From Bacteroidia bacterium (lineage in GTDB: Bacteria; Bacteroidota; Bacteroidia; SpSt-205): a stretch of 64,000 bases of DNA. Below, piece after piece: positions 7,703-17,278 of the stretch. A program made the position numbers and the translations under genes. The stretch covers positions 23,046 through 87,045 of the forward strand of contig JAOAHZ010000003.1 in NCBI GenBank assembly GCA_026414975.1, given 5' to 3'. The notes beneath the pieces were generated by a model. That model ran no database searches, had not been told where the DNA came from, and was given only the letters and a program-made list of their open reading frames with translations. Every line of letters starts with the position of its first letter. The stretch's first letter is position 1.

Positions 7703-9443
7703 TCAAGGTACTCAAAAGATAGGCAAATGGAATACAGAAAACCAGCATAAACTGAAGCGCATAGTTTGGAGCAAGATCACATACAACTTCTTCAGAAGGG
7801 TAGCCCTTAGCACACTTTTGATTTGGCCTACGCTCATTTATGCCCAAAAGAAATCCAAACAACGCAATCTCTCGGCCAACGCAGACACCAATGCTTGGCG
7901 AGGAGCAGCCCCAGCCTTTACGCGAGGAGTGGTGCTTTTCACTCAAGGGCTTATAGAGGAGGCAGCTGACTTTTTAGAGAAAGCGGCTGAGCTCTCTCCA
8001 AACAGCGCTGGGATTCACTACTACCTTGCCCGCATTGCCTACGCTCAAGGGGACCCTATACGCATGCTTACCCATGCGGAGAAAGCTTATTTAGAAGCTC
8101 CCCAAGAGATATGGACCGTTCTGGGTTATGCAGCAGCCCTCCAGCTCAATAGCCAAACTAAGGAGGCTTGCGAGCTCTTAGAGAAGCTACTCAAAAGTCA
8201 TCCGGACCATCCAGAGATTCTTTTCCGATTAGCCCAAGCCTACCAAGCTCAAGGAGACATAGACAAAGCAGATGCGTATTATGCGCGATTTCAGCACCTC
8301 ACCGGAAGCTATGAAGAGACTTTTCAAGCTCGCGTTCATCTTTTCGTGGAAAAGGGCCATACTCAGAGAGCGATTGCTTTGGCTGAAAGTTTAGCCACCT
8401 TGTTCCCTCGTCATGAAGTGTATTTAGAGACAGCGGTCCGACTTTATGAGCTGAATAGAGACCTAAAAGGCATGGCTTCTGCAGCGGGGCGGCTCTTAGA
8501 GATAGACCCAGCAAATCAAGTAGGATGGGAGGTGGTCTTAGGCTACCCGGAGCTCTTTGAAGAAATATGGGGAGAGGAAAGCTGGGAACGCTTCTTAGAA
8601 GCACCAGGCGTGCCCGTGGAAATCAAGTATGCCCTGCTCCGACGGGTCGACTTTCTGGAAGATGAAGAGTTTCTGGCTATTTTACGTCGGCTTTTAGCCG
8701 AAGCGCCGACCGCTAGCGGGTGGGAGCTTTACGCACGATATTGGGCTCATCAAGAACGCTGGGATAGTGCAGCCCGTGCTTGGCGATCGGCTATTGCCTT
8801 AGACTCTACCCAGGTTTCCCTATATGGGGATTATTTTTATGCGCTGTATAGACTTGGTGGAGGTGATTCTCTCTTGCGAGAAGTGCAGCGCGCCAGAGAG
8901 CTGATCCCCGGTCAAGGGCGATTCTACCTTTGGGAAGCTATAGCCCTCACCCTGAACCGATCCCCCGAAATGGCTCTCCCCCTCTTTCAAAAAGGATGGC
9001 GCCTTCTTCAGCCATTAGATACACCCCTGGCTCAAATCGCCTCCTACTATCACGCCATAGCTGAAATAACTACCCATCAGCTATCTATCCAGACCCGCCA
9101 AAAGCTCCTCACCCTCTATAAGCCTCCTATCGGTGAAGTCCTCTTGGAGATTCTCACTACGCGACGAGGAGAACGCCACAAGTCTCCTAACCGAAAAGAA
9201 GGCTTACCTTTAGTTTATGAGAGCTGGCTTAATCTCGTGCGAGACCTCCAAGCTAACCGATTTACCGAAGCGTATGCCCACGCTGCTAAAGCTGTTCGTT
9301 CGGGTCAGAGTCTCCCCTTGGAAATGTGGGAAGACATCCTCTTGAGCTTGGGGGAAAAAGGTATCGGACCAGACTATAACGAGTGGAAACAACAGGCTCA
9401 GAAGACCTATCCCCTGGCTATCTTATGGCGAGACCTACCGTAA
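7695..9443 (+). CDS. TPR-repeat protein with N-terminal signal anchor
   Basis: 582 residues. About 35 polar/basic residues precede a hydrophobic segment (VALSTLLIWPTLIYAQ), so this is a signal peptide with a long n-region or a signal anchor. Residues 70-260 form tetratricopeptide repeats of the 34-residue kind (GIHYYLARIAYAQGDPIRML; EILFRLAQAYQAQGDIDKAD). The rest is helical and TPR-like with weaker repeats. Function is unknown; similar Bacteroidota proteins are periplasmic scaffolds, and a TPR gene next to a DUF4292 lipoprotein is a familiar arrangement in this phylum. The start codon overlaps the nucleotidyltransferase stop, suggesting coupled translation. Confidence 0.8.
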   Translation: MANQGTQKIGKWNTENQHKLKRIVWSKITYNFFRRVALSTLLIWPTLIYAQKKSKQRNLSANADTNAWRGAAPAFTRGVVLFTQGLIEEAADFLEKAAELSPNSAGIHYYLARIAYAQGDPIRMLTHAEKAYLEAPQEIWTVLGYAAALQLNSQTKEACELLEKLLKSHPDHPEILFRLAQAYQAQGDIDKADAYYARFQHLTGSYEETFQARVHLFVEKGHTQRAIALAESLATLFPRHEVYLETAVRLYELNRDLKGMASAAGRLLEIDPANQVGWEVVLGYPELFEEIWGEESWERFLEAPGVPVEIKYALLRRVDFLEDEEFLAILRRLLAEAPTASGWELYARYWAHQERWDSAARAWRSAIALDSTQVSLYGDYFYALYRLGGGDSLLREVQRARELIPGQGRFYLWEAIALTLNRSPEMALPLFQKGWRLLQPLDTPLAQIASYYHAIAEITTHQLSIQTRQKLLTLYKPPIGEVLLEILTTRRGERHKSPNRKEGLPLVYESWLNLVRDLQANRFTEAYAHAAKAVRSGQSLPLEMWEDILLSLGEKGIGPDYNEWKQQAQKTYPLAILWRDLP

Positions 9444-10207
9444 GCCTATGGATTAGACTCATCACAATAGGAGGTTTTATCCTCAATACGGGCTGTCCGC
9501 GCAAAGCTCAGAAAGGCTTGACCGCTTACGATACGGCGAAGGTTCCAATGACAGCGGACGAAATCATAGCAAGCCTACGCAATCAAAACTCTCTTCCCCG
9601 GGAAAGGACTTTCCGACTCAAGTACCAAGCTCAATACGAAGGGGAAAGAAAACAAACCTTTCAGTTGCGTATAGCCGGACGGGACAGCCTTCTATGGATA
9701 TCGGCTGGATTTATGGGGTTCGAAGGGCTTCGTATGCTATGGCGACAGGATAGCTTATTCATTCTCAACCGTCTAAATCGGGAAGCATATATTGGACCTG
9801 TAGATAGTTTGAAGGCCCTTTTTCCCGCTATTGGTGCGGCAGACTTTTTAGCTCTGCTTCTGGGATACTTCCCTCCCAGCTTGGAGGGTCTTGCATGGAA
9901 TTGGCTCCCTCAGGATAAAATTCTGCAGGGTATGCTACCGGCTTATACCGTTCAAGCTTGCTTGCGAGAAAACTTTCAGATCACTGAATGGCGCATAATT
10001 TCTCTTCGGGATACCTTCTCCTTGAAGTATGATTTGAGCTTCGCTTCTCCCAAAGTTCCCTATCCCAAAGTTGATTTTCGCCTTCCCGATGAAAACCGTC
10101 TCATCCTCACACCGAAAGAAGTAGAGTATGGAGAATTTGACATCAGCCCTCATTTTCAGCTTCCAGATGGATATGCAGTGAAGTCTTTGAGTCGGTTCGG
10201 TTTCTGA
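9425..10207 (+). CDS. DUF4292 family lipoprotein
   Basis: 260 residues from the ATG at 9425, chosen because it gives a short lipoprotein signal (MARPTVSLWIRLITIGGF, then ILNTGC with the acylated cysteine). The mature part carries the DUF4292 pattern: MTADEIIASLRNQN, a beta-rich half-barrel with RDSLLWISAGFMGFEGLRML and FILNRLNREAYIGPVDSL, and a C-terminal half with FDISPHFQLPDGYAV. DUF4292 resembles the LolA/LolB lipoprotein-carrier fold, so a role in outer-membrane lipid or lipoprotein handling is possible but not shown. The start overlaps the TPR gene by 19 nt. The gene ends 200 nt before a long perfect hairpin. Confidence 0.8.
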   Translation: MARPTVSLWIRLITIGGFILNTGCPRKAQKGLTAYDTAKVPMTADEIIASLRNQNSLPRERTFRLKYQAQYEGERKQTFQLRIAGRDSLLWISAGFMGFEGLRMLWRQDSLFILNRLNREAYIGPVDSLKALFPAIGAADFLALLLGYFPPSLEGLAWNWLPQDKILQGMLPAYTVQACLRENFQITEWRIISLRDTFSLKYDLSFASPKVPYPKVDFRLPDENRLILTPKEVEYGEFDISPHFQLPDGYAVKSLSRFGF

Positions 10208-10407
10208 CTTAATATCGGAATCAGCTTAGGTAGGGCAGATACGCTCAGGCTTGCTAAGTTGATAAAAGGTGAGGAAGTGGCACTGGCTAGGCGCCTTAGA
10301 CAGGCTTATTGACAGTCTGATAGGGGTGAATAATTGGCATGAAGTTGAGAGGCGGCCGACACAGCCTCTGGGACAGGAACTGGCAAGAAGCGGTTAGTAT
10401 GAAGTAG

Positions 10408-10448
10408 GGTTTAGGGCGGCAGCCCCTGCGGGGCTGCCGCCCTAAACC
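10408..10448. terminator. Perfect 19-bp palindrome with TGC loop between convergent genes
   Basis: Left arm GGTTTAGGGCGGCAGCCCC (10408-10426), loop TGC, right arm its exact reverse complement (10430-10448). It lies between the convergent DUF4292 and rpe genes, 27 nt from the rpe stop, and has no T-run on either strand. It most likely acts as a bidirectional terminator or mRNA 3'-end stabiliser. It shares the core GGGCGGCAGCC with the palindrome at 17279-17315. Confidence 0.7.
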
Positions 10449-10474
10449 TCCCCCCAGTCCCGCTCTCCAAGCAT

Positions 10475-11137
10475 CTATGCTAATGACTCAAAAGACGCCC
10501 TCAGTGCTCCCACCACAGCCTTCCTATCGGACGCCCGAAGCAAGCTATGCCCCGCCACAATAATATCAGCCCCCTTTACCAAAGGGGCTGTCTCAGGAGT
10601 AATGCCCCCATCTACTTCAATCAGCGCTGAAGACCCCACCTGAGCCCGCAAAACCGCAAGCCGTTGCACCTTCTTAGCCACATAGGGAATCAAACGCTGA
10701 CCACCAAAGCCTGGATTGACGCTCATCACGCACACTATATCCACTACGGCTAAGATATCGGCAAGAAGTTCAACGGGTGTAGCAGGGTTAATGGCGATGC
10801 CTGCCCTTTTTCCTAAACGATGAATCTCTTGAACAAGTCTATCCGGATGAGAGGTAGCCTCCCAGTGAAAGGTGATAATGTCTGCCCCAGCTTGGGCAAA
10901 GGGCTCCAAATAAGCCTCGGGCCGCTGAATCATAAGGTGCACATCTAAGGGCAGTCTTGCATAACGACGGATCGCCTCCACAACAGGCAATCCAAATGAG
11001 ATATTTGGCACAAACACTCCGTCCATTACATCGCAGTGCAGCCAGTCAGCTCCAATAGCCTCCAAATCAGCAATCTCATCTGCCAGCCGCCCAAAGTCTG
11101 CAGCTAACAAGGAGGGAGCAATCAAAGGTCGCTTCAC
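10475..11137 (-). CDS. rpe: Ribulose-phosphate 3-epimerase
   Basis: 220 residues, full length for the TIM-barrel epimerase that interconverts ribulose-5-phosphate and xylulose-5-phosphate in the pentose phosphate pathway. Signatures: APSLLAADFGRLADEI at the N-terminus, LHCDVMDGVFVPNISFG (metal-binding His and Asp), PLDVHLMI, the second metal/catalytic stretch VCVMSVNPGFGGQ, and LIEVDGGITPETA with the phosphate-binding loop near the end. It is the last gene of a three-gene minus-strand unit; its start overlaps the preceding glycosyltransferase by 4 nt (ATGA type). Confidence 0.96.
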   Translation of the reverse strand: MKRPLIAPSLLAADFGRLADEIADLEAIGADWLHCDVMDGVFVPNISFGLPVVEAIRRYARLPLDVHLMIQRPEAYLEPFAQAGADIITFHWEATSHPDRLVQEIHRLGKRAGIAINPATPVELLADILAVVDIVCVMSVNPGFGGQRLIPYVAKKVQRLAVLRAQVGSSALIEVDGGITPETAPLVKGADIIVAGHSLLRASDRKAVVGALRASFESLA

Positions 11138-12162
11138 TCGGACAAAGATGGAGAAAGCTCACCAAGCACGACAGGCTCTGGAAATCTCTCGGGCTTCAGA
11201 CCCAACTTGTCCAGTAAGAGCCAGTCCAACCAACCCAGAAACGAGGCCGCGTCTGTACTCAACAAGAGAGCCGTGGAAGACAAGATGACCTTGAGCGTAT
11301 AGGGACTGGTGCCCGTCCTCTCAGCGAAGACTTGGGCATTTTGCAGAATTTTACGAAGTGTGCGAAAAATACCCCCCCCCAAAATAGCTGTACCGAAAAC
11401 AGTCAAACCAACTAAAGCTCCCCCGACTAAGCCACTTCCGAGACCTAAGACCCCATAAAATCCATAGATACGCCAGAGCATGCCATACCAATCACGCGGC
11501 TCACCAGAGAGAAGGTTATGCCTTCCATACAGACGAACCTTTTTTAGAATGGCTTTCCAGTTCTCAGTTGGCTCCCAATAACTGATCGCATCCAGAGCAA
11601 GAACAACGCGGGGATGAAGATAGCTAACTCGCTGTCGGAAGTCGGAATCTTCTCGAGCTCGCCAAGGACGAAATCCTCCGACCCTTTCCCAGAGGTCTTT
11701 GCGAAAAGCTACACAAGCTACGGGATGGGCACATACCTTTTTACCACTTTGGAGACGGTGGACGAAAGGAGGAACCAGCAAAAGCAAATACAGGCTACTC
11801 GTAAAGGTTTGCGGTACAACCTCTAAATATCCCTGTACCAGATCAGCGTACCCCTCCAATAGAGGGCTTATAAGTCGCTCTAAAGCCGTTTCAGACGCTC
11901 TCATACTAGCATCCCAACAGGCGATAATCGGGTATCTTGCATGAACAATTCCAATGTTTCGCGCTTGTCCAGGATAAGCTCGATTCGTGCATATAACGCG
12001 CGCACCGGCTTGAGCCGCTACATGAGCAGTATTGTCGGTAGACCCGGCGTCCACGACAATAATTTCCGCTGGCGGTTGCGTTTGAGCCCGCAGACTATGA
12101 ATGAGCCGAACGATATTATGAGCTTCATTCATGGCTGGAACCACGACACTTACAGGGAGCAT
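11134..12162 (-). CDS. Family 2 glycosyltransferase
   Basis: 342 residues. The GT-A domain begins at the N-terminus with VSVVVPAMNEAHNIVRLIHS and has EIIVVDAGSTDNTAHVA (the D-x-x-S-x-D nucleotide-sugar region), GQARNIGI and a central ACWDAS metal-binding strand, then ...GGFRPWRAREDSDF for the acceptor/base region. After about residue 220 there are one or two hydrophobic segments (GVLGLGSGLVGGALVGLTVF), so the protein is probably membrane-attached. It should move a sugar to a polysaccharide, lipid or protein acceptor; donor and acceptor are unknown. The start overlaps the GT4 gene by 13 nt. Confidence 0.85.
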   Translation of the reverse strand: MLPVSVVVPAMNEAHNIVRLIHSLRAQTQPPAEIIVVDAGSTDNTAHVAAQAGARVICTNRAYPGQARNIGIVHARYPIIACWDASMRASETALERLISPLLEGYADLVQGYLEVVPQTFTSSLYLLLLVPPFVHRLQSGKKVCAHPVACVAFRKDLWERVGGFRPWRAREDSDFRQRVSYLHPRVVLALDAISYWEPTENWKAILKKVRLYGRHNLLSGEPRDWYGMLWRIYGFYGVLGLGSGLVGGALVGLTVFGTAILGGGIFRTLRKILQNAQVFAERTGTSPYTLKVILSSTALLLSTDAASFLGWLDWLLLDKLGLKPERFPEPVVLGELSPSLSE

Positions 12163-13301
12163 AGCTCGGTGTAAAGTTGCTCGTAAAGCTGATTGATTTG
12201 CGTATACGATAGGGAAGATAAAATCTTGCGTCGTCCTGCCGAGCCCATCTGAAGGCGAAGTTCGGGAGATAGGGTCAGCCGTCGTAGCCCCTCATAGATA
12301 ATTTCAGGGTCAGGGTAGGGGATAAGCCATGCCGTCTTTTGATGCTCTAGGAGTTCCTTAGCCCCCGAGACCTCAGTGATGAGTAAAGCCCTCTCCATAG
12401 CTAAGGTTTCTACCATCACCTGAGGAAATGCCTCTGAGTAGCTGGGATGAGCTACCATATCCACTGCTGCTAAAAGAGTCCGAATGGTTTCGCCCCGCTG
12501 CCACCCCAAAAACCGAACTTTCTCTCGTAGGGGTTGAGCTTTTTCTTTCAAAGCGGGGGTATCCGGTCCCTCTCCGATGAACCACAGTTCTACTGTTGGT
12601 ATTTCGGCTTGAAGTTTGGAAAAGGCATCCAAGAGCTCTATTTGCCCCTTTTGAAAGCGATGAGTGCCGATATTAGCTATCAAGGTCATTTCCTCAGGTA
12701 CCCCATAGAACTCACGAATCTTCCGTCGCTCCTCAACTGAGGCAGGCTGATACTTAGGGGCTTCAAACTCAAAACCATATGGAATTTCTACAATTCTCGG
12801 AAGACGCACTGAACTGTGCAGTCGCTCTACACAGACTCGTATAGTTCGGGTAGGCACCAATAAAGCATCCGCTTGGTTATAGCAGAATTGTTCTAAACGC
12901 AAAAGAATCTGAGTTTTCCATCCTCCTACTCGTATCACATCTTCAGTGTAGTGACGATGAAGGATGAACCGCACTTTTGGGTACAGTTTCTTAGCCAAAG
13001 CTCCCACGACACCCTCCCAAAAATGGTGGGTGTGAAGAATATCTATCTGCCTCTCTCTGAGAAGCTGGACTAACCTGAGTGCCGCCTTCAAGTAAGCTGA
13101 ATAAGACCGCATAGAAGGGACTCGGAGGAGATGACAAGGTATGTTTATACTTTCGTACTCAGGGGATTGGATATTGGCCTCAGCCTCAAACGTAGCCACT
13201 TCTATCTCAAAGCGAGCTCGGGGTAAGTGACGCACGACAGTGTCTATGAAGTCGTACCGATTAATAACCCGAGCCAAATGAAGAACACGCAAAGGCTTCA
13301 T
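12150..13301 (-). CDS. Family 4 (GT-B) glycosyltransferase
   Basis: 383 residues from the ATG at 13301. The reading frame continues upstream to 13454, but that part has no family character and the chosen start lies 8 nt after a TACTTTTG promoter element. N-terminal Rossmann half: LRVLHLARVINRYDFIDTVV and DILHTHHFWEG. C-terminal half: LIANIGTHRFQKGQIELLDA, ELWFIGEGPD, VRFLGWQ and the GT4 donor-binding E-x7-E region in YSEAFPQVMVETLAM. It retains its GT1/GT4 catalytic pattern. It is the first gene of a unit with the GT2 enzyme and rpe; a role in cell-surface glycan or glycolipid synthesis is likely. Confidence 0.87.
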   Translation of the reverse strand: MKPLRVLHLARVINRYDFIDTVVRHLPRARFEIEVATFEAEANIQSPEYESINIPCHLLRVPSMRSYSAYLKAALRLVQLLRERQIDILHTHHFWEGVVGALAKKLYPKVRFILHRHYTEDVIRVGGWKTQILLRLEQFCYNQADALLVPTRTIRVCVERLHSSVRLPRIVEIPYGFEFEAPKYQPASVEERRKIREFYGVPEEMTLIANIGTHRFQKGQIELLDAFSKLQAEIPTVELWFIGEGPDTPALKEKAQPLREKVRFLGWQRGETIRTLLAAVDMVAHPSYSEAFPQVMVETLAMERALLITEVSGAKELLEHQKTAWLIPYPDPEIIYEGLRRLTLSPELRLQMGSAGRRKILSSLSYTQINQLYEQLYTELCSL

Positions 13302-13309
13302 AAACGCCA

Positions 13310-13317
13310 CAAAAGTA
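13310..13317 (-). promoter_or_regulatory. -7 promoter element TACTTTTG of the GT4-GT2-rpe unit
   Basis: Perfect TAnnTTTG on the minus strand, 8 nt before the ATG at 13301. Only 28 nt separate it from the divergent element of the protease gene, so the two promoters probably compete or share control. Confidence 0.6.
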
Positions 13318-13345
13318 TAAGTGGCGGTACAAGGCAACTTCTTCA

Positions 13346-13353
13346 TATATTTG
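13346..13353 (+). promoter_or_regulatory. -7 promoter element TATATTTG of the M43 protease gene
   Basis: Perfect TAnnTTTG match 6 nt before the ATG at 13360. It favours that ATG over the in-frame upstream codon at 13321, which would place the promoter inside the gene. Confidence 0.6.
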
Positions 13354-13359
13354 CCTCGT

Positions 13360-16300
13360 ATGCGAAGGCAAAATATTCTTTTATTCGGCCTCTTAGCTGG
13401 CTTGCACGCACAGCGAGAGTGGATCCGCTGCGGTACTATGCAAGTGGATAGCATGATGCGTTCCCTTTATCCAAGCTGGCCAAAGTTGGAGATGTACGAA
13501 CCGCTTCTCAGGGAAAAAGTAGCAGAGAAAAAGGCTCTTTTAGAACGAGCCCGAGTGATTGGAGGGGTGTATCGAATCCCCGTCGTGGTTCATGTGATCC
13601 ATAATGGCGAACCTCTCGGTACAGGCACCAATATCCCTGATAATAATATTCACCATCAGATACAGGTGCTGAATGAAGATTTTCGTCGCATGCCAGGGAC
13701 GCCGGGCTGGAATAATCATCCTGATGGAGCCGATGTGCAGGTCGAATTCGTCCTGGCTAAAAGGGATCCAAATGGTAATCCTACTACAGGGATCGTGCGA
13801 TGGAATCGGAATACCCAAGGATGGACTGCCCCGCCCTATAGCACGGCCTACATGGATGGAACCATAAAGCCTGCTACCCAGTGGGATCCGAGCCGCTATC
13901 TAAATATCTGGGTGGCTAATCTGGCGAGTGGGCTGCTGGGGTATGCGCAGTTTCCCGATGCCTCTGGGCTGCTGGGCCTGCCAGGCGATGAAGGTATGGG
14001 GCCTTGCAATGTTGCGGCCAATACCGATGGGGTCGTTATGCTAAGTAGTGCCTTTGGCAGTGCCTTGAAGGGCTCCACAGGTCTTAGTGCCCCCTATCAT
14101 TTAGGACGCACCCTGACCCATGAAGTAGGACACTGGCTGGGGCTGCGTCACATATGGGGAGATAATGCGACGCCAGGGGATTGCACCCCAGATGATTTCT
14201 GCGACGATACCCCTCCGTGTAGCGATCCCCACTATGGGTGCCAGGCCAATCCTACCTCCTGCATCCCCGGCGTGCGGCGCATGATAGAAAACTACATGGA
14301 CTATTCGGACGATGCCTGCATGAATCTATTCACTCTGGACCAAGCCTTACGCATGCGGGTAGTGTTAGAATACTGCCCCCGCCGACGAACTCTCATCACC
14401 TCCCCTGCTCTCGTGCCCCCTGCTACCGTGGATGCAGCTCTGATTGAACTGCCTATTCCACAAGACCTCTGTCCAGGCACTTACACGATTAGCACCACTC
14501 TGCGCAATAATGGAACCAATACTCTCACCAGCATACCCGTCGCCTACAGAATCAATAATGGAGCGTGGCAGACTCAGACTTGGACGGGTAGTTTAGCTGG
14601 CGGCGCCACGACCTCTTTTGGTCTCTCAGGCATCAACCTAACCACGCCAGGCGAGTATACCTTTACCGCCTGTTCTAACTTAGCCTCCGATCCTGACCGC
14701 ACCGAGGACACTGTCACCACTCGCTTCGTCGTTCATGATGGCTTTTACCCCCTATATGAAACCTTTGAACATGGCTGGGAAGGGCAGCCTATTCCCCCAA
14801 ATCTATGGCGCGTAGTAAACCCAGATAACGACTGTTACACTTGGCGCCCTGCTCACTGCACGGGTAGAAACGGACAACGCACCATCGCTATGTATGTGAA
14901 TTGCTGGGCTTACAGCCAAACAGGGCGGCGAGATGAACTCTATACACCCCTCATAGACCTAACTAGCGCTCCAGCGGGCGTACAGTTGAGTTTCGACGTA
15001 GCTTACCGCCGATATGACAACACAAGCACCGATGAACTACGAGTAGAAGTAGCGACAAATTGCGGCACAAGCTGGGCAGCTACCCCGCTTTTCCAACAGT
15101 CTGGCGCCGCTTTAGCCACTGGAGCCAATACTACAGCTCGGTTTGTACCCAGCGCCGCAAGCGAATGGCAAACCCGCACCGTGAGCCTGAACAGTTATAT
15201 AGGCCAGCGCATTCGCCTCCGGTTTGTTACCATCAATCAATACGGCAACTGCATCTGGATAGATAATGTGCGCATCACCCATCAACCGATGGTGGCTTGG
15301 GCCGATTCAGGTCAAGTTATGCGGGAAGAGCTCAGCTGGCCTCCATTAGCTGGCGACTGTCGCCGCTATCGAGACATACAGATACCGGTACAGATATCTG
15401 CCGCCCCCTCCGCTAATGTAACCGTAGCGATAAGCGCCGCCTCTACCAGTACAGCCCGAAATGGCATAGATTTCGCTATTCAGACCCCCACTCTAACCTT
15501 CCCTGCGGGTAGCACTACCCCTGTCAATGCAGTCCTACGCGTCTTTGATGACCAGGCCATAGAGCCCCTTCGTTATGCTGACCTTACCCTTACTGTAGTC
15601 AGCGGACCCGCCACCGTAGCCCTAAATCGCCGAACTTATCGCCTCTGGATAGAAGACAACGACTTCTTTCCGCCCGAAGTGATCCTTTATCAGCAGGACT
15701 TTGAGACGACGCCCACGGGATTCACACAAGTCGTCATAACTAGCGGCAGTAATGAATGGGTTCGTGGCACGGGTGCGAACATGGGTTCGGGAAATGCCCT
15801 TTATATCTCTAATAACCCAGCTGGAAGCCCTCCTCCCCATCAGTACAGTACCAATTCCATCAGTCGCGTCGCCGCCGTATCCCCCGCCATAAATACGACT
15901 GGGGCTACAAACTTAGTACTAGCTTTTGACGTACTAGTGGGCGGGGAATATACATCGGCTATTCTTGAAGACTTCGGACGACTCTTTTATTCCACTACTT
16001 CGGCTACCAGTGGATTTCAACCTCTAATAGGCTGTGCTTGGGCTAACAATACCTGCCTCCTTGCAAGTATGCTGCGCGCGCAAAGCTTATACGGCTACCC
16101 CAATCAGGTAAGACGCATTGTAGTGCCGCTTCCCTCTGTTACATGGAATCAACCTAATCTATGGCTAGCGTGGCGCTGGGATAACGAAGGAACTGGAGGT
16201 ACTCAGCCTCCCCTTGCTATAGATAACATCGTCCTCTACGGACGCCGAACGCCCAACATTGAAAGCTCCTTAGCCTCAACGACCGTCTACTGCGGCCCAG

Positions 16301-17037
16301 GAGACTCTCTTTATGCATACAGCAATGCCGACGGAGAACTCATGCTGCGCTGGGTAAATCAGGGTACAGCAAACTATGGTTGTACCCAGATTCAGATAGA
16401 CAGAGTAGGAACCTCCGCTCAGGCTCTTCGACCCCTCCATACACCTGCCCAGTATGTAACCGATAAGACTTTCCGCATCCTCCCAGCGGCTAACTCTATC
16501 AACCCCTACAACATTACCCTCTATTATACCAACGCTGAGGTAAGCGGATATGAAACAGAAACAAGCCAAACTTGGAGCTCTGGACCCTATGTCGTCAAAA
16601 CAGCTGGAAGCATCGCAAGTGAGTATTCGGCGCCTTCCCCTACTTATCAACTTAGCTCAGTCCGAGCCGTAGGCTCCTATGGAACGACGGGACGATGGAT
16701 ATGGGGTAGCTTCAACGAGCTGTCTGGATTTGCGGCTGGAGCTCCGCCCCCTCTTGCTTACGAAGAGAAGGTCTATGGCTCTGAACCTCATGCCCACGCG
16801 ACCTTTTGGATCAGCTCACCTATCACCCGCGAAGTTGTCGTAGGAGCTGAAGCTTCATTTTACCGGCTTCGGCTGATGTCCTTAGAGGGCAAGGTGGTGT
16901 GGGAGATTTCAGGGGAGTTTGAGCCGGGTCAGTACACCTTTCCTGTACCTTCCCTTCCATCAGGTGTCTATGTGGGGCAGTGGCTCGGTCCTAATGGAGA
17001 GATTTTCGCCCAGCAGAAGGTCTTGGTCTTCCCTTAA
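13360..17037 (+). CDS. Secreted M43-type (cytophagalysin/pappalysin-like) zinc metalloprotease with T9SS sorting domain
   Basis: 1225 residues. Signal peptide MRRQNILLFGLLAGLHAQ. The protease domain (about 75-345) has YRIPVVVHVIHNG, DPNGNPTTGIVRW and the zinc motif HEVGHWLGLRH at residues 254-264, followed by the D-x-C-D-D-T-P-P and NYMDYSDDACMNLFT (Met-turn) segments of family M43. Then come beta-sandwich domains, a MAM/jelly-roll-like segment around 500-640, a Calx-beta-like domain near 690-780, a second jelly-roll, and a C-terminal T9SS type A sorting domain (LRLMSLEGKVVWEISG ... LPSGVYVGQWLG). It should be exported by Sec, then secreted or surface-anchored by the type IX system, digesting extracellular protein. 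ATG 13360 follows a promoter element. It is a distant paralogue of the minus-strand gene at 40329-42455. Confidence 0.9.
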   Translation: MRRQNILLFGLLAGLHAQREWIRCGTMQVDSMMRSLYPSWPKLEMYEPLLREKVAEKKALLERARVIGGVYRIPVVVHVIHNGEPLGTGTNIPDNNIHHQIQVLNEDFRRMPGTPGWNNHPDGADVQVEFVLAKRDPNGNPTTGIVRWNRNTQGWTAPPYSTAYMDGTIKPATQWDPSRYLNIWVANLASGLLGYAQFPDASGLLGLPGDEGMGPCNVAANTDGVVMLSSAFGSALKGSTGLSAPYHLGRTLTHEVGHWLGLRHIWGDNATPGDCTPDDFCDDTPPCSDPHYGCQANPTSCIPGVRRMIENYMDYSDDACMNLFTLDQALRMRVVLEYCPRRRTLITSPALVPPATVDAALIELPIPQDLCPGTYTISTTLRNNGTNTLTSIPVAYRINNGAWQTQTWTGSLAGGATTSFGLSGINLTTPGEYTFTACSNLASDPDRTEDTVTTRFVVHDGFYPLYETFEHGWEGQPIPPNLWRVVNPDNDCYTWRPAHCTGRNGQRTIAMYVNCWAYSQTGRRDELYTPLIDLTSAPAGVQLSFDVAYRRYDNTSTDELRVEVATNCGTSWAATPLFQQSGAALATGANTTARFVPSAASEWQTRTVSLNSYIGQRIRLRFVTINQYGNCIWIDNVRITHQPMVAWADSGQVMREELSWPPLAGDCRRYRDIQIPVQISAAPSANVTVAISAASTSTARNGIDFAIQTPTLTFPAGSTTPVNAVLRVFDDQAIEPLRYADLTLTVVSGPATVALNRRTYRLWIEDNDFFPPEVILYQQDFETTPTGFTQVVITSGSNEWVRGTGANMGSGNALYISNNPAGSPPPHQYSTNSISRVAAVSPAINTTGATNLVLAFDVLVGGEYTSAILEDFGRLFYSTTSATSGFQPLIGCAWANNTCLLASMLRAQSLYGYPNQVRRIVVPLPSVTWNQPNLWLAWRWDNEGTGGTQPPLAIDNIVLYGRRTPNIESSLASTTVYCGPGDSLYAYSNADGELMLRWVNQGTANYGCTQIQIDRVGTSAQALRPLHTPAQYVTDKTFRILPAANSINPYNITLYYTNAEVSGYETETSQTWSSGPYVVKTAGSIASEYSAPSPTYQLSSVRAVGSYGTTGRWIWGSFNELSGFAAGAPPPLAYEEKVYGSEPHAHATFWISSPITREVVVGAEASFYRLRLMSLEGKVVWEISGEFEPGQYTFPVPSLPSGVYVGQWLGPNGEIFAQQKVLVFP

Positions 17038-17123
17038 GTCGCAAAGGACCAAAAATCTCGCTGTGGAAAGATGGGTAGCCCTTATACCTCTCAAAACCTT
17101 TCGGAATCGCCAAAGACCCTTGG

Positions 17124-17170
17124 ATAGAAAGGTTGCGTGCCTTTCTATAGCCTGAGAGGCATCCTCAGGC
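17124..17170 (+). other. Two tandem perfect hairpins 3' of the protease gene
   Basis: First hairpin: ATAGAAAGG (17124-17132), 7-nt loop, exact complement 17140-17148. Second: GCCTGAG (17150-17156), 7-nt loop, exact complement CTCAGGC (17164-17170). One base separates them. There is no T-run after them. They could be an mRNA 3'-end structure, a processing site, or part of a small RNA; the function is unknown. Confidence 0.5.
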
Positions 17171-17278
17171 AGACAGACAGAGATATCAGCAAATAAGTAG
17201 GGGCTGCAACTTTCCGACGCTGCGCTTAGCGATTTGACGGCTTTTCTCTTCGGTACCCCTCTACCCAGACAACTGGTG

